Shown in pieces: positions 25,747 through 34,280 of a stretch of DNA of 64,000 nt. The notes beneath the pieces are model-generated. The model was not told the origin of the DNA. It was given only the letters and a program-made list of their open reading frames with translations, and made no database searches. The translations under genes and the position numbers were made by a program. The DNA comes from 2-02-FULL-55-14 sp964534125 (lineage in GTDB: Bacteria > Bacteroidota > Ignavibacteria > UBA10030): positions 248,001 through 312,000 of the forward strand of contig CAZHOJ010000002.1 of the NCBI GenBank assembly GCA_964534125.1. The letters are read 5' to 3'. Position 1 is the stretch's first letter, and every line of letters starts with the position of its first letter.

Positions 25747-27015
25747 TCATGACGCCCGGAGGCTTTCCAAAAGTGTCCAGAAACCCGGAAAAGAAACATC
25801 GGCGCATGCCGGATCATCAATGGTGATGCCATCGATGACCAGTCCTGCAATGCCGAATGCCATCGCGATACGGTGGTCCCCGTGCGTCTCGATCATTGCG
25901 CCAATTAAGCCGTTTTTGGGGCTAGAAGCAAACCCGTCTGCATACTCTTCGACGTCGCACCCGATAGCACGGAGATTCTTCACAAGCATCGAGATGCGGT
26001 CGCTTTCCTTATGCCGCAACTCCTCTGCATGACGAACACTGAAAGGCATTCCACTGCAGGTTGCGGCAACAGCGAGGATGGGGATCTCGTCGATGAGACC
26101 GGCAATATCTTCCCTGATCTGCATCTCCCCTGCAAGGGCCGACCTATGAACTGCTACATCTGCGACAGGCTCGCCGTGACGGCTTCCGGGTGATGCCAGT
26201 GAGATGCTCGCACCATGGGACCCGAGCAGGGACAGGTAGGCAGTCCTCGTAGGATTTGTACTGACGCCTTCAAGAAGGATATTATCGCGGCCGAGCAGGA
26301 TGGCTGCAACGATAAGAAAGGCAGCGGAGGACGGATCGCCCGGAATAGTGACATCGATGGGATCGAGATGCTCGACAGGCGCGATGGTTATCACTCGTGA
26401 GTTGCCGTCGTTACGGACGTCAGCACCGAGGATTCGCTCTGTATGGTCACGTGTGGGCGACGCTTCCCGGACTGTTGTGTTCCCCTTGGCATACAGGCCG
26501 GCGAAAAGAACGGCAGATTTGACCTGTGCACTCGCTACCGGCATTGTGTAATCGATGCCTCGCAGGGATGTCGATCCCTGGATCACGAACGGGGCGTGTC
26601 CGTCCTCACTTCCGGAGAAGGAAGCACCCATGGATCCAAGCGGGTCCATGATGCGACGCATCGGCCTCTGACGGAGCGATCTGTCTCCCGTGAGCTCAGC
26701 GCGGATGCTTTGTCCGGCGAGGATCCCCGAGAGCAGGCGCATGGTCGTCCCGGAATTCCCGCAGTCGAGCGGCCCGGACGGCTCCCGGAAACCGTGCATG
26801 CCGTTGCCGTGAATGAGCACATTGCTCCCCTGCTGTTCTATGCGGATGCCGAGTGCCCGAAGGCATTCCTGCGAGGATGTGACGTCGTTCCCTGCCGAGA
26901 GATGGCGGACCCTGCTCGTCCCATTGGCTATCGCTGCATAGAGCACAGCCCTGTGGGAGATGGATTTATCCCCTGGAACTGAAATGCGCATCGGGACGTC
27001 GATAGTGGGATTCAT
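25747..27015 (-). CDS. aroA: 3-phosphoshikimate 1-carboxyvinyltransferase (EPSP synthase)
   Basis: Sixth step of the shikimate pathway: shikimate-3-phosphate + PEP gives EPSP. The 422-residue product has PGDKSISHRA, the NSGTTMRLL loop, GDRSLRQRPM, SAQVKSA and the late RHKESDRI and DHRIAMAF motifs in the correct order. I use ATG 27015; an in-frame TTG at 27051 would add 12 unsupported residues. No Shine-Dalgarno precedes the ATG; instead a stem-loop ends 12 bases upstream (27027-27065). It lies downstream of pnp. Confidence 0.94.
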   Translation of the reverse strand: MNPTIDVPMRISVPGDKSISHRAVLYAAIANGTSRVRHLSAGNDVTSSQECLRALGIRIEQQGSNVLIHGNGMHGFREPSGPLDCGNSGTTMRLLSGILAGQSIRAELTGDRSLRQRPMRRIMDPLGSMGASFSGSEDGHAPFVIQGSTSLRGIDYTMPVASAQVKSAVLFAGLYAKGNTTVREASPTRDHTERILGADVRNDGNSRVITIAPVEHLDPIDVTIPGDPSSAAFLIVAAILLGRDNILLEGVSTNPTRTAYLSLLGSHGASISLASPGSRHGEPVADVAVHRSALAGEMQIREDIAGLIDEIPILAVAATCSGMPFSVRHAEELRHKESDRISMLVKNLRAIGCDVEEYADGFASSPKNGLIGAMIETHGDHRIAMAFGIAGLVIDGITIDDPACADVSFPGFWTLLESLRAS

Positions 27016-27026
27016 CGTAAAATAGA

Positions 27027-27065
27027 GATGGGATCCTCCTGCTGACACCAAGGGGGGATCCCATC
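27027..27065 (-). terminator. Stem-loop between pnp and aroA, terminator or leader hairpin
   Basis: Read on the minus strand, GATGGGATCC (27065-27056) pairs perfectly with GGATCCCATC (27036-27027) across a 19-base loop and is followed by TCTATTTTACG. This could terminate the pnp operon or, because aroA starts only 12 bases later, sequester or pace aroA expression. The T-run is short, so termination may be partial. Confidence 0.55.
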
Positions 27066-27090
27066 ATGTACTACGGGTGAGCCATACGCC

Positions 27091-29271
27091 TTATCTGCGC
27101 GGCGGCCGACCGCCCCTTCCGCCACGACCCCTGTCACCGCTGCCGGACCGACGTTCGCGGGACTTTGCCATCTCTTCGGACGCACCTTCGCCGCCGGGGA
27201 GAAGCGCTTTTCGGCTGAGGCTCAGCTTCCCTGCATCATCGATGAACATGAGCTTCACCTCGATCATGTCGCCGAGCTTCAGTATATCCTCGACCTTCTC
27301 TATCCGCTTCACATCGAGCTGCGAGATATGGACAAGGCCCTCTTTGCCGGGGAGGATCTCGACGAAAGCGCCGAACTCAGTGATCTTCTTGACCTTCGCA
27401 TTGTAGGTCCTTCCGATCTCCGGCATCTCTGTGAGTGCTTCGATCATTCTGATGGCCTTCTCTGCCGCCTCGCCCTCGACCGATGCGATAACGACCGTGC
27501 CATCATCTTCGATACTGATCTCGGCACCGGATTCTGCCGTGATGTGACGGATCATCTTGCCGCCCGGCCCGATGATCGTTCCGATCATATCGACCGGGAC
27601 CTGCAGGGTATGCAGCCTCGGGGCATACTTGGAAAGTGACGTGCGCGCCTCGGGGAGGGCTTCGTTCATCTTCCCGAGGATGTGCAGCCGGCCTTCGCGA
27701 GCCTGTTCCAGAGCGCTCTTCATGATCTCATATGAGATCCCCTTGATCTTGATGTCCATCTGGAAGGCCGTGACACCTTTCTCGGTGCCGGCGACCTTGA
27801 AGTCCATGTCACCCAGATAGTCCTCATTGCCCAGGATATCGCTCAGAATGGCAACCTTCTCCCCCTCCTTCACGAGACCCATCGCAATGCCAGCCACTGC
27901 ACGCGGCAGTTGGACGCCTGCATCGAACATGGCCAGGCTCCCGGCACAGACGGTCGCCATGGAGGATGAGCCATTCGATTCAAGGATGTCTGACACGATC
28001 CGGAGAGTGTACGGGAATACCTTCTCGTCAGGCACAATGTTCAATAATGCCCTCTCTGCCAGGTTCCCGTGACCGATCTCCCTGCGGCTGGTAAAACCGA
28101 CACGCCCCACTTCCCCGACACTGAACGGCGGGAAGTTGTAATGGAGCATGAACCGCTTCGATGTTTCCGGCGTCAGGTTGTCGATGATCTGTTCGTCCAT
28201 CTTGGTCCCGAGCGTCACGGTCGTAAGGCTCTGCGTTTCGCCGCGTGTAAAGAGGGCAGATCCGTGCGTCCGGGGCAGAAGCCCGACCTCGATAGTGATC
28301 GGACGAATATCCTTCAATCCGCGTCCATCGAGCCGCTTTCCATCCTTCAGGATGGTCTGGCGCATGGCAGCCTTTTCAAGGTCATGCAGAACGGCTTCGA
28401 TGGCCTTCTGCTGGTCCGGATACTTCTCGATGAGCTCCGAAGTGACGGCCTCATAGACCTCTCCGGTCTTTTTGGCACGCTCTTCCTTGAGCATCTGTGT
28501 CCGGCTGAGCTCTTCCAACGTGGCTTTGGCCTTCGCTGTGACGTCTTCGACCAGTCCCTGAGGGAGGTCGACCGGAACGATGGCGCGCTTCACCGGCGCC
28601 AGAGTCGACACAAGCTGCCGCTGCGCCTGACACAGTGACGCTATTGCCTCATGACCAAGGCGGAGCGCCTCGATCATGTCCTGTTCGGATATCTCGTGCG
28701 CCTCGCCTTCGACCATCACGATAGAATCTTCCGTTCCGCCGAGGACAAGGTCGATGTCGCTCTTCTCGAGCTCGTCGTACGTCGGATTGATCACGAACGT
28801 TCCGTCGATACGTCCGACGCGAACCTCAGCGATCGGGCCATCGAACGGAATGTCCGACACCAACAGCGCAGCCGAAGCGGCGCATGCACCGAGCACATCC
28901 GCATCGTGCTGTCGGTCCGAGGAATAGACCGTCACAACGAGCTGCGTCTCATTCCGATATTCCTTGGGAAACATCGGCCGGATGGGCCTGTCGATCAGCC
29001 GGGCCGAAAGGATCTCCTTCTCTGTCGGCCTTCCCTCACGCTTGAAGAATCCGCCGGGGATCTTGCCTGCTGCCGACGTCTTCTCGCGGTATTCCACCTG
29101 CAGCGGGAAGTAGTCCTTCGTCAGGTCAGGTGTCCTGGAGCTCACGACCGTCGCCAGGACCATCGTGTCGGCATACCGGACCATGACGGATCCGTCAGCC
29201 TGTTTTGCGAAGCGTCCCGTTTCGAACGTGAACGATTTTCCGCTGATCGATACTTCTTCTGAATGTTTCAT
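27091..29271 (-). CDS. pnp: Polyribonucleotide nucleotidyltransferase
   Basis: Phosphorolytic 3'-5' exoribonuclease of the RNA degradosome. The 726-residue product has two RNase PH domains (first about 10-145, second about 315-530, with the GRGLKDIRPI and FTRGETQSL motifs), an all-helical linker, a KH domain with GPGGKMIRHI (about 570) and an S1 domain (about 620-690). The tail ends in an RG-rich stretch. AGAGAG precedes the ATG. It is the last gene of the rimP-nusA operon, 24 bases after rpsO, the common rpsO-pnp pair. Confidence 0.97.
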   Translation of the reverse strand: MKHSEEVSISGKSFTFETGRFAKQADGSVMVRYADTMVLATVVSSRTPDLTKDYFPLQVEYREKTSAAGKIPGGFFKREGRPTEKEILSARLIDRPIRPMFPKEYRNETQLVVTVYSSDRQHDADVLGACAASAALLVSDIPFDGPIAEVRVGRIDGTFVINPTYDELEKSDIDLVLGGTEDSIVMVEGEAHEISEQDMIEALRLGHEAIASLCQAQRQLVSTLAPVKRAIVPVDLPQGLVEDVTAKAKATLEELSRTQMLKEERAKKTGEVYEAVTSELIEKYPDQQKAIEAVLHDLEKAAMRQTILKDGKRLDGRGLKDIRPITIEVGLLPRTHGSALFTRGETQSLTTVTLGTKMDEQIIDNLTPETSKRFMLHYNFPPFSVGEVGRVGFTSRREIGHGNLAERALLNIVPDEKVFPYTLRIVSDILESNGSSSMATVCAGSLAMFDAGVQLPRAVAGIAMGLVKEGEKVAILSDILGNEDYLGDMDFKVAGTEKGVTAFQMDIKIKGISYEIMKSALEQAREGRLHILGKMNEALPEARTSLSKYAPRLHTLQVPVDMIGTIIGPGGKMIRHITAESGAEISIEDDGTVVIASVEGEAAEKAIRMIEALTEMPEIGRTYNAKVKKITEFGAFVEILPGKEGLVHISQLDVKRIEKVEDILKLGDMIEVKLMFIDDAGKLSLSRKALLPGGEGASEEMAKSRERRSGSGDRGRGGRGGRPPRR

Positions 29272-29295
29272 CTCTCTTCTTTCTGTTCTGGACCG

Positions 29296-29565
29296 TTACT
29301 TACGGATCTCAAGGTCCTGGATGATCTTTCTGTACCGCGTGATGTCCTTCTTCATGAGATAGTCCAGCAGCCTGCGGCGTTTCCCGACCAGCTTCAGCAA
29401 TCCAAGCCGGGAGTGATGGTCTTTCTTGTTCTCGACAAGGTGCGGGGACAGCCTGTTGATATGGGCTGTCAGGATCGCGACCTGCACTTCTGCAGTTCCC
29501 GTGTCCTTCTCATGCTTCCCGTACTTCTTGACGAGAGCTGACTTTTCCTCTTGTGTGATTTGCAT
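29296..29565 (-). CDS. rpsO: 30S ribosomal protein S15
   Basis: An 89-residue S15, an early 16S rRNA-binding protein of the 30S platform. It is all helical, with the family's GSPEVQVA-like segment (GTAEVQVAILTAHI), the LxxHxxxNKKDHHSRLGLLxLVGKRRRLL core and the YxxxI..L..RK ending. Length is standard. AAAGGA lies upstream of the ATG. In many bacteria S15 represses its own mRNA by binding the leader, and the tight position before pnp suggests co-regulation; no leader structure was resolved here. Confidence 0.97.
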   Translation of the reverse strand: MQITQEEKSALVKKYGKHEKDTGTAEVQVAILTAHINRLSPHLVENKKDHHSRLGLLKLVGKRRRLLDYLMKKDITRYRKIIQDLEIRK

Positions 29566-29588
29566 TGTGTGTGTCCTTTCTTAACGTA

Positions 29589-30548
29589 TCATGTCTTCGA
29601 CGTGCCTGCCGCGAGGAACGACAGTGCGTCCTCTTTGTCCTTGTTCATTTGGCTGATCAGATCCTCCCTGGACCTGAACTTTTCTTCACCACGAAGCCTG
29701 CTCAGAAATCCGATGCGAAGCTCCGACCCGTACAGATCTCCTTCGTATCCGAGAATATACACCTCGATGGTACGCGGGCCTGCGTCGTGAAACGTCGGCC
29801 GTACGCCGATGCTTGCCAGACCGTGGTGGCGTCCGACCGCGTCGCCCTCAACGGTCACAATGTAGATACCGTTCTGTGGGACCAGTTTCGTCTGGTCCGA
29901 CAGCTCGATATTCGCCGTGGGATACCCGAGGCCTGCACCCCGCTTGTCACCAAGAACGACCGTGCCGCGTATCCAGTACGGTCTCCCGAGGAGTCTTCCT
30001 GCGATGCCGACCTCCCCCAGCAGAAGCCGGTGACGGATCTTTGTGCTGCTCACCTCTATCCCGTCGATCACCACCGGATCGATGCTGGTGACGGTGAAAC
30101 CCAGTTCCTCCCCCATCGAACGGAGGGACTGGATGCCCCCTTCCCGATCCCTGCCGAAGTGATGGTTGAATCCTTCGACCATCTCCGTCACGCCGATGTC
30201 CCGAACGATGACGTCCTTCAGGAACGATTGCCACGGTGTCCGCGAGAACTCGTACGTGAACGGCACGATGCACAGGATATCGACGCCCAATGCCCCGCAG
30301 AGCTCCCGGCGCTCATCCAGGGAGGTCAGGATCCCCAGTGGGTCCTGCGGACGAAGCACATTCTGCGGATGCGGATCGAACGTGACGAGCACGCTTCGAC
30401 CGCCGATCGTTCGAGCTTTGCTGACGACCGTCGCAATGATCCGCTGGTGCGCCCTGTGGACCCCATCGAAGGAACCCACGGTCACGACGGAACGCTTCTC
30501 GTAGTGTATCTCGTCAGGAGTGTACGTGCTGATCATCTGACGAGCCAT
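29589..30548 (-). CDS. ribF: Bifunctional riboflavin kinase/FAD synthetase
   Basis: Makes FMN from riboflavin and then FAD. The 319-residue product has an N-terminal nucleotidyltransferase domain with GSFDGVHRAH (25-34) and FDPHPQ, the FNHHFGRDREG region, SSTKIR, and a C-terminal flavokinase domain with G.GYPTANI (about 208-214), NGIYIV and the SIGVRPTF strand. Start is ATG 30548 or 30536; both overlap the end of truB (35 or 23 bases). It sits between truB and rpsO in the translation operon, a common location. Confidence 0.95.
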   Translation of the reverse strand: MARQMISTYTPDEIHYEKRSVVTVGSFDGVHRAHQRIIATVVSKARTIGGRSVLVTFDPHPQNVLRPQDPLGILTSLDERRELCGALGVDILCIVPFTYEFSRTPWQSFLKDVIVRDIGVTEMVEGFNHHFGRDREGGIQSLRSMGEELGFTVTSIDPVVIDGIEVSSTKIRHRLLLGEVGIAGRLLGRPYWIRGTVVLGDKRGAGLGYPTANIELSDQTKLVPQNGIYIVTVEGDAVGRHHGLASIGVRPTFHDAGPRTIEVYILGYEGDLYGSELRIGFLSRLRGEEKFRSREDLISQMNKDKEDALSFLAAGTSKT

Positions 30549-31236
30549 CCGTGGTCTCTTCTGATCGACGGAGCGCTATGAGTTCTTCGATCGAATATGC
30601 ATCATCGACGTGCCAGGGGCCGATCGTCTCACGGCGGAGGTTCGTCAGCACAGCCCCCGTCCCGAGTGCCTCTCCGATGTCATGGATGAGCGATCGGACA
30701 TACGTTCCCTTTGAACACCGGAGCCGGAAATCGACCGCAGGCAGAGCGATGCGCGTCAGTTCGAACTCATGGACAACGACCTTCCGCGGTGACCGTTCCA
30801 CTGCCTTCCCCGCTCTGGCATACTTGTACAATGCGCGCCCTTTGTGTTTCAGCGCGGAGTACATTGGCGGCACCTGCTCCTGGGTCCCCATGAATCCACC
30901 AACGGCGTCCTGCACCATGCCCGCATCGATATGGCCCCACTCCCTCCGTTCCGTGACATCGGTCTCGAGGTCGTACGACGGTGTTTCGATGCCAAGCTCA
31001 AAACTCCCCGTGTACGTCTTATCCTTCTCGAGCAGCGTGTTCAGGTCCTTCGTCTTCGGACCTGTGCAGAGGATGAGCAGACCGGTCGCGAGCGGGTCAA
31101 GCGTGCCGGCATGCCCGATCTTCCGGATATGGAACAGGTTCCGGACCTTCCGCACGACATCGAACGACGTCCAGTCACGGGGCTTGTCCACGAACAACAT
31201 CTCACCGCTACCGTTGAAATCGAATGCCGCCGTCAT
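30514..31236 (-). CDS. truB: tRNA pseudouridine(55) synthase
   Basis: Converts U55 to pseudouridine in the tRNA T-loop. The 240-residue product has KP.DWTSFDVV (18-28), the catalytic motif GHAGTLDPLATG with Asp47, and CSKGTYVRSLIHDIG for substrate contacts. It is shorter than E. coli TruB and lacks most of the C-terminal PUA domain, as is usual in this group. The ATG overlaps the rbfA stop by four bases and its own end overlaps ribF. Confidence 0.95.
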   Translation of the reverse strand: MTAAFDFNGSGEMLFVDKPRDWTSFDVVRKVRNLFHIRKIGHAGTLDPLATGLLILCTGPKTKDLNTLLEKDKTYTGSFELGIETPSYDLETDVTERREWGHIDAGMVQDAVGGFMGTQEQVPPMYSALKHKGRALYKYARAGKAVERSPRKVVVHEFELTRIALPAVDFRLRCSKGTYVRSLIHDIGEALGTGAVLTNLRRETIGPWHVDDAYSIEELIALRRSEETTDGSSDDQHVHS

Positions 31237-31616
31237 GTCGCATCGTCCGGATCGTCCTTCCTGCCCCGATTCTTCTCTTCCTCATGGATCTTCTTGAAGA
31301 TCCGTTCGAGATTCATGGCATTGTCCATTGTCGTATCAAGCGCCAGCACCACGTCCGGCGTGAACCGGAGCCTGACCGCCTGACCGACCACCGACCGAAT
31401 GTCCGGTCTGTGCTGTTCCAGCAGGGCCATGGTCGCGTCCTTCTTCAGCTGGTCACCGAAGACGCTGACGAAGATCTTGGCGACACGGAGGTCGGGTGTG
31501 ACCCTCACTTCCGTCACCGTCAGAAGTCCAACCTCCTCGAGCCGGAAAGTCCTCTGCAGATAATTGCCGACCTCCGCCTTGATGACGGATGCCACACGCT
31601 CCGTACGGACTGACAC
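31233..31616 (-). CDS. rbfA: 30S ribosome-binding factor A
   Basis: A 127-residue KH-like protein that helps mature the 5' end of 16S rRNA and the 30S subunit in cold. It has the opening RTERVASVIKAEVGNYL, the strand VTEVRVTPDLRVAKIFVSV and the RFTPDVVLALD block near the end, followed by a charged tail. It lies ten bases after infB and overlaps truB by ATGA, the usual infB-rbfA-truB order. Confidence 0.94.
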   Translation of the reverse strand: MSVRTERVASVIKAEVGNYLQRTFRLEEVGLLTVTEVRVTPDLRVAKIFVSVFGDQLKKDATMALLEQHRPDIRSVVGQAVRLRFTPDVVLALDTTMDNAMNLERIFKKIHEEEKNRGRKDDPDDAT

Positions 31617-31626
31617 GATCCCCCCC

Positions 31627-34245
31627 TTACTCGAGCGTTCTCTTCGTTTCGACGGTCCGGTATCCTTCGACGATATCGCCGACCTTCACGTCGTTGTAGT
31701 TCTCCAGCCCGATACCGCATTCGTAACCCTGCTCGACCTCCCGCACATCGTCCTTGAAACGCTTCAGGGACGAGAGGGTACCGGCATAGATCTCGATCCC
31801 ATCCCGCACCAGGCGGACACGCATGTTCCGCGTGGCCCTGCCGTCCTTGACGTAGCATCCGGCGATGGTCCCGATGCGCGAGATCCTGAAGATATCCCTG
31901 ACCTCGATCGTGCACAGGATCTCTTCCGACACCTTCGGTGCGAGCATACCTTCGAGGGCGTTCCTGACGTCGTTGATCGCGTCGTAGATGATGCTGTACT
32001 GACGGATGTCTATCTCCTCCGCTTCCGCGAGTTGTCTCGCCTTCAGGTTCGGGCGGACATGGAAGCCGATGATGATGGCCCGTGATGCAACGGCGAGGAT
32101 GACGTCGGATTCCGAGATGCCGCCGACGGCCTTGTGAATGACGTGCACCTTGACCTCGTCCGTCGAGAGCTTCATCAGTGAATCGGCAAGCGCCTCGGCA
32201 GAACCGTCGACGTCCGCCTTGACGATGACCGGCAGATCCCTGACCTCGCCTTCCCTGATCTGACGCGAGATGTCGTCGAGCGTCAGGCGGCGCCGCTGAC
32301 GGAAATCCTGTTCGCGCTTCAACTGTTGCCGACGTAAACTGATGTCCCGGGCCTCACGTTCATCCTCGAGAACGATCAGCGGGTCACCTGCCTGAGGAAT
32401 ACCTTCGAAGCCGATGAGCTGTACCGGGGACGATGGGCCTGCCACGTCGAGCCGCTGGCCGCGCTCATCGAACATGGCGCGAATCCGTCCGCTCCAGATA
32501 CCGCAGACGAACGAATCGCCGATACGCATCGTTCCCTTCTGGACCAGTACGGTCGCCGTGATACCACGCCCCTTGTCCAACTCTGCCTCGACAACGACGG
32601 CCCGGGCCAACCGGTTGGGATTGGCCTTCATGTCGAGTACTTCGGCCTCGAGGAGGATCTTCTCGAGCAGAAGGTCGACATTCTGCCCGGTCTTCGCCGA
32701 CAGTTCCACGACCTGATGCCTCCCGCCGTAGTCTTCAACGAGCAGATTGCGCTCCGCCAGCTGCTGTTTGATGCGGTCGATGTTCTTCTCTGGCTTGTCG
32801 ACCTTGTTGATCGCGACGATGATGGGCACATTGCCGGCCTGGGCGTGACTGATCGCCTCCACGGTCTGCGGCATGACACTGTCATCGGCAGCCACAACGA
32901 GGACGACGATGTCCGTGACCTGAGCGCCACGTGCGCGCATAGCCGTGAACGCCTCATGGCCTGGGGTATCGAGGAATGTGATCCCCTTCCCATTGGGTAG
33001 GCTCACTTCGTAGGCCCCGATATGCTGCGTTATGCCGCCGGACTCGCCGGCAACCACGTTCGTCCTGCGGATGTAATCGAGCAGCGAGGTCTTTCCATGG
33101 TCCACATGGCCCATGATGGTCACGACGGGTGGGCGCGAGACGAGTGACTCCACCGCATCCTCCTCGTCGACGAGCTCTTCGGCTGAGAACTCCTCCTGGA
33201 ACTCCAGTTGAAAGCCGAACTCATCTGCCACGAGCGTGATGGTGTCCTTATCGAGCCGTTGATTGATGGACACCATGATGCCGAGGCTCATGATCTTCTG
33301 GATCACCTCTGCCACCGTCACACCCATCATGTTCGCCAGCTCACCGACCGTCACGAACTCCGTGACCCGGATGTGCGTCTTATCCCGCTCGATCTGTTCC
33401 TGGATGCGCAGCTGCTCTTCTTCCCGCTTCTCGCGCTTCCGCCGTTTGATGGCTGCGCGCGAGGTACTCGCTTCATCGGCTATGTCCGAAAGCGTCTCTC
33501 TGATAGCCTTGTCGACCTGCTGAACGTCGACCTCGGCACGCCTGCCTTTTTTCCGCTTCCCGGTCTTGTCACGCGATTCTGTCTCTGTTTCCGCTTTGCC
33601 TTTCGCCTCTCCGGCTTTGACCTTCTTCTTTTTCTTCTTTTTCTTCTTGTCGTCGGCCTTATCAGTCCCTTCGCCTTCCTTCTTCACAGTCAGGTCCATC
33701 TTTCCTTTGATCGTCAGCCCCCTCGTCTGTCGGGCCTGAAGTGTCTCGAGCGGTGAGACCCCTTTGCGTTCCACCGTCTCGATGGACTGATCATCTGCTG
33801 TGACCTCTTCGACAGGCTCTTCGACCTCCTCCTGTGAAGGCTCTGCCTGCTCTTCGTCCCCGGCGACCGGAGCTTCTGTTACAGGCTCTGCTTCGGCCGT
33901 CTCTTGCTCGCTCACGGGTTCTTCTGCGGGAGCATCCTGAACGTCTTCGTCCGCCGAGGCCTCCGCCACAGCGGCCGCATCCGGTTTTTGCTCATCGGCC
34001 TGCCGCCTCTCCCCGGTCTCGCGTTTCCGGGACGAACGGAATTCTTCGACCTTTCGCTGATGCCGCTGAGCGACGTCCTTCTCTTTCTTGAAGTGCTGGT
34101 TCACTGCCTGGAGCATATCTTCCGTGACCACGCTCATGTGATTCTTGATCTCGAATCCCTTCTTCTTCAGGAACTCGATGATCGTATCACTTGCGAGGTT
34201 CAGCTCCTTCGCCAGCTTGTATATCTTTACGGATTTCGTGGGCAT
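31627..34245 (-). CDS. infB: Translation initiation factor IF-2
   Basis: GTPase that places initiator tRNA on the 30S subunit. The 872-residue product starts with an IF2N helix-turn domain (KLAKELNLASDTIIEFLKKKG), then a long low-complexity Glu/Ala/Lys linker (about 70-290) including a run of ten lysines near 200-209, a second IF2N domain, and the G domain with GHVDHGKTS (about 376), DTPGHE and NKVDK, followed by domains II-IV. The lysine run and acidic linker are typical of Bacteroidota-type IF-2. It lies between nusA (35-base gap) and rbfA. Confidence 0.97.
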   Translation of the reverse strand: MPTKSVKIYKLAKELNLASDTIIEFLKKKGFEIKNHMSVVTEDMLQAVNQHFKKEKDVAQRHQRKVEEFRSSRKRETGERRQADEQKPDAAAVAEASADEDVQDAPAEEPVSEQETAEAEPVTEAPVAGDEEQAEPSQEEVEEPVEEVTADDQSIETVERKGVSPLETLQARQTRGLTIKGKMDLTVKKEGEGTDKADDKKKKKKKKKVKAGEAKGKAETETESRDKTGKRKKGRRAEVDVQQVDKAIRETLSDIADEASTSRAAIKRRKREKREEEQLRIQEQIERDKTHIRVTEFVTVGELANMMGVTVAEVIQKIMSLGIMVSINQRLDKDTITLVADEFGFQLEFQEEFSAEELVDEEDAVESLVSRPPVVTIMGHVDHGKTSLLDYIRRTNVVAGESGGITQHIGAYEVSLPNGKGITFLDTPGHEAFTAMRARGAQVTDIVVLVVAADDSVMPQTVEAISHAQAGNVPIIVAINKVDKPEKNIDRIKQQLAERNLLVEDYGGRHQVVELSAKTGQNVDLLLEKILLEAEVLDMKANPNRLARAVVVEAELDKGRGITATVLVQKGTMRIGDSFVCGIWSGRIRAMFDERGQRLDVAGPSSPVQLIGFEGIPQAGDPLIVLEDEREARDISLRRQQLKREQDFRQRRRLTLDDISRQIREGEVRDLPVIVKADVDGSAEALADSLMKLSTDEVKVHVIHKAVGGISESDVILAVASRAIIIGFHVRPNLKARQLAEAEEIDIRQYSIIYDAINDVRNALEGMLAPKVSEEILCTIEVRDIFRISRIGTIAGCYVKDGRATRNMRVRLVRDGIEIYAGTLSSLKRFKDDVREVEQGYECGIGLENYNDVKVGDIVEGYRTVETKRTLE

Positions 34246-34280
34246 CCTACCCCTTCAGTTCTGCTCTATCAGCGTTCTGG

